From assembly GCA_002440965.1 (NCBI GenBank), contig DJWJ01000016.1:1-64000 (forward strand): a stretch of DNA of 64,000 nucleotides. Direction: 5' to 3'. The stretch comes from Candidatus Omnitrophica bacterium UBA6233 (GTDB lineage: Bacteria > Omnitrophota > Gorgyraeia > Gygaellales > Profunditerraquicolaceae). The notes below the pieces were generated by a model, which was not told the DNA's origin, ran no database searches, and saw nothing but the letters and a program-made list of their open reading frames with translations. Shown in pieces: positions 1 to 7,893 of this stretch (positions within the stretch are counted from its first letter, which is position 1; every line of letters begins with the position of its first letter). Both the position numbers and the translations under genes were made by a program.

Positions 1-42
1 AAGGATCTATGGTATCATTCCCAATCGACCGTAGAAATAATC

Positions 43-71
43 TTGACATGCGATGTGTTAAATGATATAGT
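43..71 (+). promoter_or_regulatory. Sigma70-type promoter of the pyr operon
   Basis: A perfect -35 TTGACA (43-48) is followed after 17 bases by TATAGT (66-71). It lies directly upstream of the PyrR-type leader and is the strongest promoter candidate in the window. Confidence 0.8.
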
Positions 72-80
72 TATCGCTAC

Positions 81-186
81 AGAGGACCTTTAAGCTGGCT
101 CTTGAGAAGCTGGCAAGGTAAATAAAATGAAAAATCGAGTATTAAAAAATATAGACCCTTGGGAAATAACCCGAGGGTATTTTTTT
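81..186 (+). promoter_or_regulatory. PyrR-type attenuator leader (binding loop and terminator)
   Basis: ACCTT (86-90) can pair with AAGGT (115-119), enclosing a CTTGAGAAGCTGG core (101-113). This resembles the PyrR-binding loop, whose family consensus includes a GAGAGGCU-like core preceded by UUUAA. A Rho-independent terminator follows: the 9-bp stem ACCCTTGGG/CCCGAGGGT (155-163 and 170-178) with loop AAATAA and a T-run to 186. By family knowledge, UMP-bound PyrR would stabilise the anti-antiterminator and stop transcription before pyrR. The terminator is seen directly; the PyrR-binding assignment is inferred from motif and position. Confidence 0.75.
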
Positions 187-198
187 ATCCGTTAAGCC

Positions 199-759
199 AT
201 GGAAGAAAAAGCCAAGATATTAGATAAAGACGCGATTTCGCGGGCGCTAACCCGTATTGCTCACGAGATAGTTGAGAAAAACAAAGGCACGGAAAATTTG
301 TGCCTTGTCGGCATAAGGAGCCGCGGGGTTTATTTAGCCCAGCGTTTGAGTTTTTGCATTAAGAATATCGAAGGCAAAAATGTTCCTACGGGCGCTCTGG
401 ACATAACCTTATACCGGGATGATTTGGCGCTTGCTTCAGGCTTGCCCATAGTGCGCAAAACCGAAATAGATTTCGATATTAATGATAAAAATCTAGTGTT
501 AGTCGACGACGTGCTCTATACCGGTAGAACCATCCGCGCAGCTTTAGATGCTTTGATAGATTTTGGCCGGCCAAAATCTATACAGTTAGCAGTTTTGGTT
601 GACCGTGGACACCGGGAGTTGCCTGTGCGGGCAGATTACGCCGGTAAAAATATCCCGACTTCCAAAGATGAGGCAGTGGAGGTTCGATTGCAAGAAACAG
701 AAGGTATTGATGAGGTTGTCATTATGAAAAATAATGACAAAACTCAAAATCCAAAATAA
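199..759 (+). CDS. pyrR: Bifunctional pyrimidine regulator PyrR / uracil phosphoribosyltransferase
   Basis: This 186-residue PRTase-fold protein binds the pyr leader RNA when UMP is high and may also make UMP from uracil and PRPP. The PRPP-binding loop LVLVDDVLYTGRT (about residues 99-111) is typical of PyrR, and the length fits the family (about 180). It is the first gene after a promoter, binding loop and terminator, the classical autoregulated arrangement. No clear Shine-Dalgarno sequence precedes the ATG. The last residues (NDKTQNPK) are encoded by the left arm of an AT-rich palindromic repeat that continues into the intergenic region, so the natural C-terminus has probably been replaced or extended. 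Confidence 0.95.
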   Translation: MEEKAKILDKDAISRALTRIAHEIVEKNKGTENLCLVGIRSRGVYLAQRLSFCIKNIEGKNVPTGALDITLYRDDLALASGLPIVRKTEIDFDINDKNLVLVDDVLYTGRTIRAALDALIDFGRPKSIQLAVLVDRGHRELPVRADYAGKNIPTSKDEAVEVRLQETEGIDEVVIMKNNDKTQNPK

Positions 760-872
760 ATCCCTGCCTTTCCGGCAGGCAGGCAAATTTCAAATAACAA
801 AACTGTTGTTTTGATATTTGTCATTGGAATTTTGGATTTCATTTGTCATTCGGATTTGGACATTTGATATTA
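727..872. repeat. AT-rich imperfect palindromic repeat with embedded GC palindrome (copy 1)
   Basis: The left arm (AATGACAAAACTCAAAATCC, from 732) and right arm (ATTTTGGATTTCATTTGTCA, from about 829) are imperfect inverted copies. A short palindrome, CCTGCC...GGCAGG (763-783), lies between them. The arms share TTTGTCATT and ATTTGAcATT words with copies at 24326, 52180, 54777, 56636 and 59957. The right arm ends just upstream of the pyrB start. Confidence 0.7.
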
Positions 873-877
873 AGCCT

Positions 878-1825
878 ATGAATTGGATACGTAAAGATTT
901 ATTGGGTTTAGAAGAATTAAGTAAGGAAGAATTGGAGTTAATTCTTTCTACAGCCGAGAGCTTTAAGGAGATTTCCAGCCGCGAGATTAAAAAAGTTCCG
1001 GCCTTGCGCGGGAAGACAGTAGTGAATTTGTTTTATGAACCCTCTACTCGTACCCGTGTTTCTTTTGAGGTAGCCGCCAAAAGATTATCCGCAGACGTAA
1101 TCAATATTGCCGCAGAGACTTCCAGCGTTAAGAAAGGCGAAACCCTTATTGATACAGGAAGAAACATCGAAGCTTTGAAAGCCGATATCATTGTGATGCG
1201 TCATAATTGCAGCGGGGCAGCCGCTATGCTTAGTAGAAATGTGAATTTAAGCGTGGTAAACGCCGGAGACGGCTGGCATGAGCATCCTACGCAGGCTTTG
1301 CTGGATATTTTTACATTGAAGGAGAAATTGGGAAGAATCGAGGGCTTAAATGTGAGTATCGTAGGCGATATTGCGCATTCGCGGGTGGCTCGCTCCAATA
1401 TTTGGGGGTTGACTAAATTAGGAGCAAATGTGACGGTTTGCGCACCTAAAATGTTGATCCCGCCGGGAATCGAAGGGATGAATGTTGTCGTGACTAATAA
1501 TATAGATTTTGCTCTAAAAGATGCGGATGCGGTCAATGTTTTAAGGATGCAGTTTGAACGTGATGGGCAAGCAGCTTTCCCTAAACAGTTAGAATACTTT
1601 AAAGAGTTTGGAATTACCGAGGAAAGATTAGAGCAGGCCGAAAAAGATATTATTGTGATGCATCCCGGGCCGATAAACCGCGGAATTGAAATGTCCAGCG
1701 CAGTAGCTGATGGCGCGCATTCTGTAATTCTTGAGCAGGTTACCAATGGTATTGCGGTAAGAATGGCGGTGTTATTTTTGGTAGCCCAGGCCAATGAAAA
1801 AATAAAAAATGAAAATACTGATTAA
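878..1825 (+). CDS. pyrB: Aspartate carbamoyltransferase catalytic subunit
   Basis: It condenses carbamoyl phosphate with aspartate in step 2 of UMP synthesis. Hallmarks are the carbamoyl-phosphate loop EPSTRTR, the HPTQALLD motif and HPGPINRG near the C-terminus. At 315 residues from the ATG at 878 it matches catalytic chains. An upstream in-frame TTG at 818 would add 20 residues encoded by the palindromic repeat and is rejected. No regulatory chain (pyrI) is next to it. The end overlaps pyrC by 17 bases, so the two are probably translationally coupled. Confidence 0.96.
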   Translation: MNWIRKDLLGLEELSKEELELILSTAESFKEISSREIKKVPALRGKTVVNLFYEPSTRTRVSFEVAAKRLSADVINIAAETSSVKKGETLIDTGRNIEALKADIIVMRHNCSGAAAMLSRNVNLSVVNAGDGWHEHPTQALLDIFTLKEKLGRIEGLNVSIVGDIAHSRVARSNIWGLTKLGANVTVCAPKMLIPPGIEGMNVVVTNNIDFALKDADAVNVLRMQFERDGQAAFPKQLEYFKEFGITEERLEQAEKDIIVMHPGPINRGIEMSSAVADGAHSVILEQVTNGIAVRMAVLFLVAQANEKIKNENTD

Positions 1826-3086
1826 AGGCGGACACGTGGTTGACCCGGGGAACAAACTTGATGAAATAATGGATATACTGGTAGAAGATGCCAGGATATC
1901 TCAAGTAGCCAAGCATATCAAGGCCGAGGTTGATAAAATAATTGAAGCTCAAGAAAAGATCGTTATGCCGGGCATTGTGGATATGCACGTGCATTTAAGG
2001 GAGCCGGGCAGGGAAGATAAAGAAACTGTTTGCAGCGGATCTAGGGCTGCCCTAGCCGGAGGAATTACCAGTATTTTGGCTATGCCGAATACCGAACCAA
2101 CAATGGATTCTGTTGAACATTTAAAAATTCTTAAAGAAGCGATTCAGAAGAGCGCTAAGAACAATGTTTTTATTTGCGCGGCAATTACTAAAAGTAGGCA
2201 AGGGGAAGCATTAAACGATATAGCCAGTCTCAAGAAATTCGGAGCAATAGCTATTTCTGATGACGGCGCTTCAATTGAATCTGATAGTGTAATGTTAGAA
2301 GCTCTAAAGACTGCTAAAAAAGAAGGGATTTTAGTGATTTGCCATTCGGAAGATAAAAAACTTTCTAACGGCGGACAGGTGAATCTCGGTTTTACCTCTA
2401 CGCGCTTGGGGTTGCGCGGCGTATCATCTGAATCCGAGTATAAAAGAATAGAGCGCGACATTGAACTGGCGGAAAAGACAGGTGCTAGAGTTCATATTGC
2501 CCATGTCAGCTGCAAAGAATCAGTTGAAATAATTGCCAAAGCTAAGAAGAAAGGATTTGAGGTTACCTGCGAAACCGCTCCCCATTATTTCAGTTTTAGC
2601 GATGAGGAGGTTTTAGGTTACGATACTAATTTTAAGATGAACCCGCCTTTACGCGGCAAAGAAGACGTGTTGGCTATCCGCAAAGGTTTACTCGACGGCA
2701 TAATCGATGTAATTGCTTCGGATCATGCCCCGCATACCGAGAATGAGAAAGATATTGAATTTGAGCGCGCGGAATTCGGCGTAATCGGTTTAGAGACAGA
2801 ATTGGCGGCAGCCACGACCGAACTCCTTGGTGATTGTTTATTAAATTGGACTCAATTGGCAGAGAAAATGGCGTTAAATCCCAGCCGGATTTTGGGAATT
2901 AATAAAGGAACATTAAGTGTAGGCGCGGATGCGGATATTATTGTAATTAATCCTGCGAAAGAGTGGGTAGTAAAAAAAGAAAGATTCCTGTCTAAGTCCA
3001 GAAATTCAGCATTTATTGGCCGCACGCTCAAAGGTTTTGTTGAATATACGTTTTATAAGGGAAAGGGGCATAAATGGAATTCATAG
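1809..3086 (+). CDS. pyrC: Dihydroorotase
   Basis: This 425-residue amidohydrolase cyclises N-carbamoyl-aspartate to dihydroorotate. The metal-binding motif DMHVHLREPG lies near residue 60, with the SDHAPH motif near residue 302. Length and motifs fit the class I/PyrC-type enzymes found with pyrB in pyr operons. It starts inside pyrB and its 3' end overlaps the EndoQ gene by 13 bases, so pyrB, pyrC and endoQ form one tightly packed unit. Confidence 0.96.
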   Translation: MKILIKGGHVVDPGNKLDEIMDILVEDARISQVAKHIKAEVDKIIEAQEKIVMPGIVDMHVHLREPGREDKETVCSGSRAALAGGITSILAMPNTEPTMDSVEHLKILKEAIQKSAKNNVFICAAITKSRQGEALNDIASLKKFGAIAISDDGASIESDSVMLEALKTAKKEGILVICHSEDKKLSNGGQVNLGFTSTRLGLRGVSSESEYKRIERDIELAEKTGARVHIAHVSCKESVEIIAKAKKKGFEVTCETAPHYFSFSDEEVLGYDTNFKMNPPLRGKEDVLAIRKGLLDGIIDVIASDHAPHTENEKDIEFERAEFGVIGLETELAAATTELLGDCLLNWTQLAEKMALNPSRILGINKGTLSVGADADIIVINPAKEWVVKKERFLSKSRNSAFIGRTLKGFVEYTFYKGKGHKWNS

Positions 3087-4312
3087 CCGACTTTCACATC
3101 CATTCCAAATATTCGCGCGCAACCAGCCGGAATATGGACGTCAAGAATTTAAGCGAGTGGGCGAAATTGAAAGGCATAACTCTAATAGGTACGGGCGATT
3201 TCACCCATCATCTATGGCTGGAAGAATTAAAGCATACCTTAGAAGATTGCGGTAACGGGTTATATAATTATAACGGCGTATATTTTATTCTTACTGCCGA
3301 AGTCAGCAGTATTTATTCCAAAAAAGGTAAGACCTATAGGGTGCATAATGTCATTATTGCTCCGTCGTTTAAAAGCGTGGATAAAATTAATGAGAAATTA
3401 GGCCGGTTGGGAAATCTGGCTAGCGATGGAAGGCCGATTTTAGGGCTGGATGTGGCGGAACTGGCGCGCATCGTTTTTGATATTGACGAGAATTGCATAA
3501 TTGTCCCCGGGCATATTTGGACTCCTTGGTTTAGCCTGTTTGGTTCAATGTCGGGATTTGATAAGATAGAAGATTGTTTTGAGGAGCAGACACCCAAAAT
3601 ATTTGCTCTGGAGACCGGATTGTCGAGTGATCCGGCAATGAATTGGAGGTTAAGCGCTTTAGATAAGTTTACTCTTATTTCAAACAGTGATTCACACTCG
3701 CCGCAGAGAATCGGTCGTGAAGCTAATGTATTTAACTGCGATTTAGATTATAAAACTATTCATGAAGTTCTGAAAACCAAAGATAAAAATAGATTTCTAT
3801 ATACCATAGAATTTTTTCCGGAAGAAGGAAAATACCATTTTGACGGCCACCGGCTTTGCGGTATTCGCTGGTCGCCGAAAGAAACCAGGGAGCATGCGGG
3901 GAAGTGTTCAAAATGCGGCAAGCCGGTTACGGTAGGGGTAGTTAATCGCGTAGAAAAATTAGCCGACAGGCCAGAAGGGTATAAGCCGGAGAACGCCATC
4001 CCTTTTAAGAATTTAATATCCTTGGATGAGATAATTGCCGATTCTAAAGGTATAGCCAAGACAAGCGTAGGTGTTGAAAGAGAATATCGCAGCTGTTTGT
4101 CGAAATTCGGCACCGAGTTTGAGATTCTGATGCGCGCGCCAAAGCAGGATTTACTTAAGGGGCTGCCCCCTAAGGTTGCCGAGGGTGTTTTAAGGGTGCG
4201 TGAAGGAAAAGTAGATATTAAAGCTGGTTATGATGGAGAATATGGAATAATTTCTGTTTTTGGAAAGAAAAATCCCGGTCAGCAAAACGAGCAACAGTTA
4301 AGTTTATTTTAA
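3074..4312 (+). CDS. Endonuclease Q-like PHP-domain DNA repair nuclease with C-terminal clamp motif
   Basis: This 412-residue protein matches the TIGR00375/EndoQ family, which nicks 5' of uracil, hypoxanthine and abasic sites in DNA. Visible PHP metal motifs are DFHIHSKYSR (about residues 6-15), TGDFTHH (about 40) and SDSHSP (about 207). A Cys-rich region (CGIRW...CSKC, about 262-282) matches the family's zinc-binding segment. The extreme C-terminus is QLSLF, identical to the bacterial beta-clamp consensus QL(S/D)LF, so recruitment to the sliding clamp is inferred. The gene starts within pyrC and ends one base before tRNA-Arg. EndoQ is best known from Thermococcales and a few bacteria, so lateral acquisition is possible. 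Confidence 0.85.
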   Translation: MEFIADFHIHSKYSRATSRNMDVKNLSEWAKLKGITLIGTGDFTHHLWLEELKHTLEDCGNGLYNYNGVYFILTAEVSSIYSKKGKTYRVHNVIIAPSFKSVDKINEKLGRLGNLASDGRPILGLDVAELARIVFDIDENCIIVPGHIWTPWFSLFGSMSGFDKIEDCFEEQTPKIFALETGLSSDPAMNWRLSALDKFTLISNSDSHSPQRIGREANVFNCDLDYKTIHEVLKTKDKNRFLYTIEFFPEEGKYHFDGHRLCGIRWSPKETREHAGKCSKCGKPVTVGVVNRVEKLADRPEGYKPENAIPFKNLISLDEIIADSKGIAKTSVGVEREYRSCLSKFGTEFEILMRAPKQDLLKGLPPKVAEGVLRVREGKVDIKAGYDGEYGIISVFGKKNPGQQNEQQLSLF

Positions 4313-4313
4313 T

Positions 4314-4385
4314 GCGCCTGTGGCCCAACGGATAGGGCGCCAGCCTCCGGAGCTGGATGTGACAGTTCAATTCTGTCCAGGCGCA
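4314..4385 (+). tRNA. tRNA-Arg (anticodon CCG)
   Basis: The cloverleaf is complete: acceptor GCGCCTG/CAGGCGC, D stem GCCC/GGGC, anticodon stem CCAGC/GCTGG with loop CTCCGGA (anticodon CCG, codon CGG), T stem GACAG/CTGTC, and discriminator A. CCA is not encoded. It begins directly after the EndoQ stop codon and lies inside the pyr gene block. Confidence 0.95.
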
Positions 4386-4435
4386 ATATACGACCTGAGC
4401 AGGTTCTTTGTTTACCGGTGGGGAGGGAGACAAAA

Positions 4436-4906
4436 GTGAAGAAAGTTGTGAGTGTGGTTGGTGGCAGAGTTTGCTCTAAGGAAGTGGAGAAAATAGCCCA
4501 GGAATTAGGTAGAAAACTTGCAAAAGTGGCAGATATACTTGTTTCTGGAGGCTTAAGTGGAGTGATGGAGGCAGTTTGTTCAGGTTTTAAAGCCGAAGGA
4601 GGGCTAACTATAGGCATTCTCCCGAGTTATAATAAAGCTGATGCTAATAAATTTGTGGATATAGCTATTCCTACTGGTTTAGGATTAGCCAGAAATGTTT
4701 TGGTGGTCAAGTCGGCGGATGTTGTAGTTGCCCTTCCGGGAAGAGCGGGGACTCTTTCGGAAGTCGCCTACTGTATACAGTTTGGCATACCGGTAATTAC
4801 GCTCGGCTCTTGGGATATTTCCGGTGTCATAAAACTAAATACTGTTGATGAAGTAGTGGCTAAGGTGAACGAATTGTTAAAAGGAGCAGTTGATGGAAAC
4901 AAGTGA
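4436..4906 (+). CDS. TIGR00725-type SLOG/LOG-fold (Rossmann-like) protein
   Basis: The 156-residue protein has the SLOG nucleotide-binding pattern: VVGGRVCS at the N-terminus, then LVSGGLSGVMEAV, and ALPGRAGTLSEVAYC as the PGGxGTxxE-like motif. This fits the TIGR00725 family, related to LOG cytokinin-activating phosphoribohydrolases and DprA. The substrate is unknown; a nucleotide or nucleotide-sugar ligand is the family expectation. The GTG at 4436 is chosen because GGAGGG lies a few bases upstream; the GTG at 4418 lacks a site. It overlaps carB by 14 bases. Confidence 0.8.
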   Translation: MKKVVSVVGGRVCSKEVEKIAQELGRKLAKVADILVSGGLSGVMEAVCSGFKAEGGLTIGILPSYNKADANKFVDIAIPTGLGLARNVLVVKSADVVVALPGRAGTLSEVAYCIQFGIPVITLGSWDISGVIKLNTVDEVVAKVNELLKGAVDGNK

Positions 4907-6473
4907 AGTAAGCCCGAGCAAAAATAAGAAAGTGATTATCTTAGGAGGCGGCCCGAACCGCATTGGACAAGGTATCGAATTCGATTATTGTTGCTGTCAT
5001 GCCTCCTATGCTTTAAAAGAAGAAGGTGTTGAAAGTATCATGGTCAATTGTAATCCTGAAACAGTTTCTACGGATTACGATACCTCGGATAGGTTGTATT
5101 TTGAGCCGCTTACCTTTGAAGACATTATGAGTATTATTCAACTAGAAAAGCCTATGGGCGTGATTGTGCAATTTGGCGGACAGACTCCTTTAAATTTAGC
5201 TGTTTCCTTGCGTAAGGCGGGAGTAAACCTCTTAGGGACTTCAGCGGATAGTATTGATATTGCCGAAGACAGGAAACGTTTTAAGCAAATGCTTCATAAA
5301 TTAAACCTTCTCCAGCCCGAAAACGGCACAGCCTTTAACTTTAAAGAAGCCGAAGAGGTGGCGCAAAGGATAGGATACCCGGTATTAGTCAGGCCTTCTT
5401 ATGTTTTAGGCGGCAGGGCCATGGAGATTGTCTATGAAGAAAAAGTTTTAGAGAAGTTTATTCAAGAAGCGGCTGCGGTTTCCGGGGAGCATCCGGTTTT
5501 AATCGATAAATTCCTGGAGGATGCCACCGAGGTCGACGTTGATCTTATCGGGGATGGAAAGGATTTTATCGTTGGCGGGATTATGGAGCATATCGAAGAA
5601 GCCGGGATTCACTCCGGAGATTCGGCTATGTCTATACCTGCTTATAGTTTATCCAAAGAGCTATTGGATAAAGTTAGGGAAGCGACTTATGAGATGGCTA
5701 AAGAGCTCAGTATTATAGGCTTGATGAATGTACAATATGCCATCCAGGATAATAAGGTTTACGTTTTAGAGGTCAATCCCCGGGCCTCCCGGACCGTGCC
5801 TTTTGTGTCTAAAGCAATAGGAGCGCCGTTGGCCAAACTTGCAACCAAAGTAATGTTAGGTAAAAATCTAAAAGACCTTAAATTTACTGAAGAAATTATT
5901 CCCAAGCATATATCGGTAAAAGAATCGGTTTTTCCTTTTAGTCGTTTTCCGGGGGTTGATGTAATTTTAGGACCGGAGATGAAGTCCACCGGTGAGGTAA
6001 TGGGGATTGATAAGGATTTCGGCCTTGCCTATATCAAAAGCCAGCTTGCAGCTGGGCAAAAATTCCCGCGAAAAGGTAATGTTTTTATTTCGGTGCGCGA
6101 TAATGACAAGAAAGATATTTCCATCATAGCCAGGAAGTTAGAAAAACTAGGCTTTCATATTTATGCGACCTCCGGAACCGCCGAGGTTCTGGAAAAAGAT
6201 AAGATTAAAGTTAAAGTTTTGCCTAAGATTGCCGAAGGCTCCCCTAATATCCTGGATTTGATGAAAAGCGGTAAAATCCAAATGGTTATCAATACTCCAA
6301 CCGGGAGAATTCCCCGTCAGGATGAAGTAAAAATACGCTCGTTAGTAATCGCATATAATATCCCTTATACCACAACTATTTCCGGAGCCCAGGCAACCGT
6401 TAACGGGCTCGAATCTTTGACAAAAAATAATTTAGCGGTTAAGTCTTTGCAAGAATACCATAAGTCAAAATAA
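4893..6473 (+). CDS. carB: Carbamoyl phosphate synthase large subunit, C-terminal half (split CarB)
   Basis: The 526-residue product starts exactly where the second synthetase half of a normal CarB (about 1070 residues) begins, with GGGPNRIGQGIEFDYCC. It contains the second ATP-grasp domain (NPETVSTDYDTSDR, RPSYVLGGRAMEIV, EVNPRASRTVPFVSKA) and a C-terminal MGS-like allosteric domain (about 390-526). This half phosphorylates carbamate. The N-terminal half and carA are not in the window. A clean start (AAGGAG, ATG 4893) suggests a genuinely split enzyme, as known in Methanocaldococcus and Aquifex, and not a truncation. The MGS domain is where UMP or ornithine act in E. coli. Confidence 0.93.
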   Translation: METSEVSPSKNKKVIILGGGPNRIGQGIEFDYCCCHASYALKEEGVESIMVNCNPETVSTDYDTSDRLYFEPLTFEDIMSIIQLEKPMGVIVQFGGQTPLNLAVSLRKAGVNLLGTSADSIDIAEDRKRFKQMLHKLNLLQPENGTAFNFKEAEEVAQRIGYPVLVRPSYVLGGRAMEIVYEEKVLEKFIQEAAAVSGEHPVLIDKFLEDATEVDVDLIGDGKDFIVGGIMEHIEEAGIHSGDSAMSIPAYSLSKELLDKVREATYEMAKELSIIGLMNVQYAIQDNKVYVLEVNPRASRTVPFVSKAIGAPLAKLATKVMLGKNLKDLKFTEEIIPKHISVKESVFPFSRFPGVDVILGPEMKSTGEVMGIDKDFGLAYIKSQLAAGQKFPRKGNVFISVRDNDKKDISIIARKLEKLGFHIYATSGTAEVLEKDKIKVKVLPKIAEGSPNILDLMKSGKIQMVINTPTGRIPRQDEVKIRSLVIAYNIPYTTTISGAQATVNGLESLTKNNLAVKSLQEYHKSK

Positions 6474-6516
6474 AAAAGAGTAGGTAGTAGATGGTATTTA
6501 GTATGCAGGAAAAACT

Positions 6517-7317
6517 ATGCCCGAGTTACCGGAAGTCGAAACAATAAAAAGAGATTTAGAAAAAATAGTTTTAGGCAAAAAGATTACCAAAGTTTGCGTG
6601 CATAATTCCAGAGTCATTCGCGAACTAAGCGTTGCCGGGTTTAAAAAAGGTCTTGAGGGGGCAACGATTAAAAACATTTTGCGTCGGGCAAAACTATTGA
6701 TTTTAGAACTTACTAATGGAAAATATTTGGCAATACATTTAAAAATGACCGGTCAACTTGTTTATCCGGGTGGTGGAAAGAACAGCCGGGTAGCTTTTCA
6801 TTTGTCCGGCGGAAAAATTCTGGATTTTAATGATCAAAGGTTATTCGCGGAACTAAGGCTTTTGGATGATTGGCATACCTTAAAATTTGTCCAAAGGCTT
6901 GGACCTGAGCCGTTTGATTTAAGTCTACGGCAATTTAAGGAAATGCTGGATAAAAAGAAAACCGCGATCAAGCCTTTGTTAATGAACCAGACGTTTATTG
7001 CCGGTATCGGCAATATTTATGCCTCAGAGATTTTGTTCCAGGCCGGAATTCATCCTGAGCGCCGGGCAAATGCTTTAACGGATAAAGAAAAGGAATTGCT
7101 CTTTAAGGCGATTAATGATATTTTGAATGCGGCAATCGAGCATGCGGGCTCATCCGTTGATGATTATGTGCGGGTTTCCGGAGAAAAAGGCGGCTATGTA
7201 AAGTATCATAAAGTTTATGGCAAGGAAGGTAGGGGTTGTTTAGTCTGCAAAACGACAATTAATAAAATTAACCAGGGAGGAAGAGGCACATATTTTTGTC
7301 CCAAGTGCCAAAAGTAA
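6517..7317 (+). CDS. mutM: Formamidopyrimidine-DNA glycosylase
   Basis: This base-excision enzyme removes 8-oxoguanine and formamidopyrimidines and cuts the abasic site. The catalytic N-terminus MPELPEVE, the lysine in HLKMTGQL, the H2TH segment NQTFIAGIGNIYASEILF and the C-terminal zinc finger (CLVC...CPKC) are all present. At 266 residues it has normal length. With EndoQ it makes two damage-repair enzymes inside the pyrimidine block. Confidence 0.95.
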   Translation: MPELPEVETIKRDLEKIVLGKKITKVCVHNSRVIRELSVAGFKKGLEGATIKNILRRAKLLILELTNGKYLAIHLKMTGQLVYPGGGKNSRVAFHLSGGKILDFNDQRLFAELRLLDDWHTLKFVQRLGPEPFDLSLRQFKEMLDKKKTAIKPLLMNQTFIAGIGNIYASEILFQAGIHPERRANALTDKEKELLFKAINDILNAAIEHAGSSVDDYVRVSGEKGGYVKYHKVYGKEGRGCLVCKTTINKINQGGRGTYFCPKCQK

Positions 7318-7320
7318 AAA

Positions 7321-7893
7321 ATGAAGAAAAGAATTAAGGTTAACGGTATAATCATGGGCCTAGCTTTTATTCTAGTCGTGGTTTTCCATAAAATATTCTT
7401 ACGCCAGAGCCGTCCGGAGTGGACAGAAAATTTCTTGGTCATAACCGGGTTTCTTTTTTTAATTTTAGGCCAGCTTATCCGGGTTTGCGCCCGTGGCTAC
7501 AAAGCGGAGCGTTCCCAAAACAGCCGCGCCCTGATTGAAGGAGGGCCGTATCGGATAGTGCGTAATCCTATGTACTTGGGAATTCTTTTTATCGGCCTGG
7601 GAGTTACGTTTATAGTTTTCAATTGGTGGGCAACTTTTATTTTCCTTTTGGTTTTCGCTTTACGTTATTTTCCGTTAACGCTTAGCGAAGAGAAAAAATT
7701 GCGAGGAATGTTTCCGGGGACTTATGAAGCGTATTGCCTACGGGTTCCGCGCATACTTCCTCGGATATCCAGTTTAATAAAAACAAGCCCCAAAGAATAT
7801 TTTCCGTTAAAAGCAGTTTGGTTTAAAAAAGAATTAAATTCCATAATTCCATTGTTGATTTTGGTTATATCGGTTTTTCTCTGGAGAAGATGA
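7321..7893 (+). CDS. Isoprenylcysteine carboxyl methyltransferase-family membrane protein
   Basis: The 190-residue protein has about four hydrophobic segments (near residues 8-25, 38-52, 90-120 and 172-188). The ICMT/PEMT-family core is visible: GPYRIVRNPMYLG (about 75-87) and, later, SEEKKLRGMFPGTYEAYCLRVPR, in which the Glu and Tyr-rich segment contact SAM and product in relatives. Bacterial members methylate unknown small or lipid substrates, so no function is assigned. The last four bases overlap pyrK. Confidence 0.8.
   Translation: MKKRIKVNGIIMGLAFILVVVFHKIFLRQSRPEWTENFLVITGFLFLILGQLIRVCARGYKAERSQNSRALIEGGPYRIVRNPMYLGILFIGLGVTFIVFNWWATFIFLLVFALRYFPLTLSEEKKLRGMFPGTYEAYCLRVPRILPRISSLIKTSPKEYFPLKAVWFKKELNSIIPLLILVISVFLWRR

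Noticed and set aside
818..877. N-terminal extension of PyrB from TTG 818
   Set aside because: Those codons are the arm of a palindromic repeat, and homologues start at the MNWIRKDLL equivalent.
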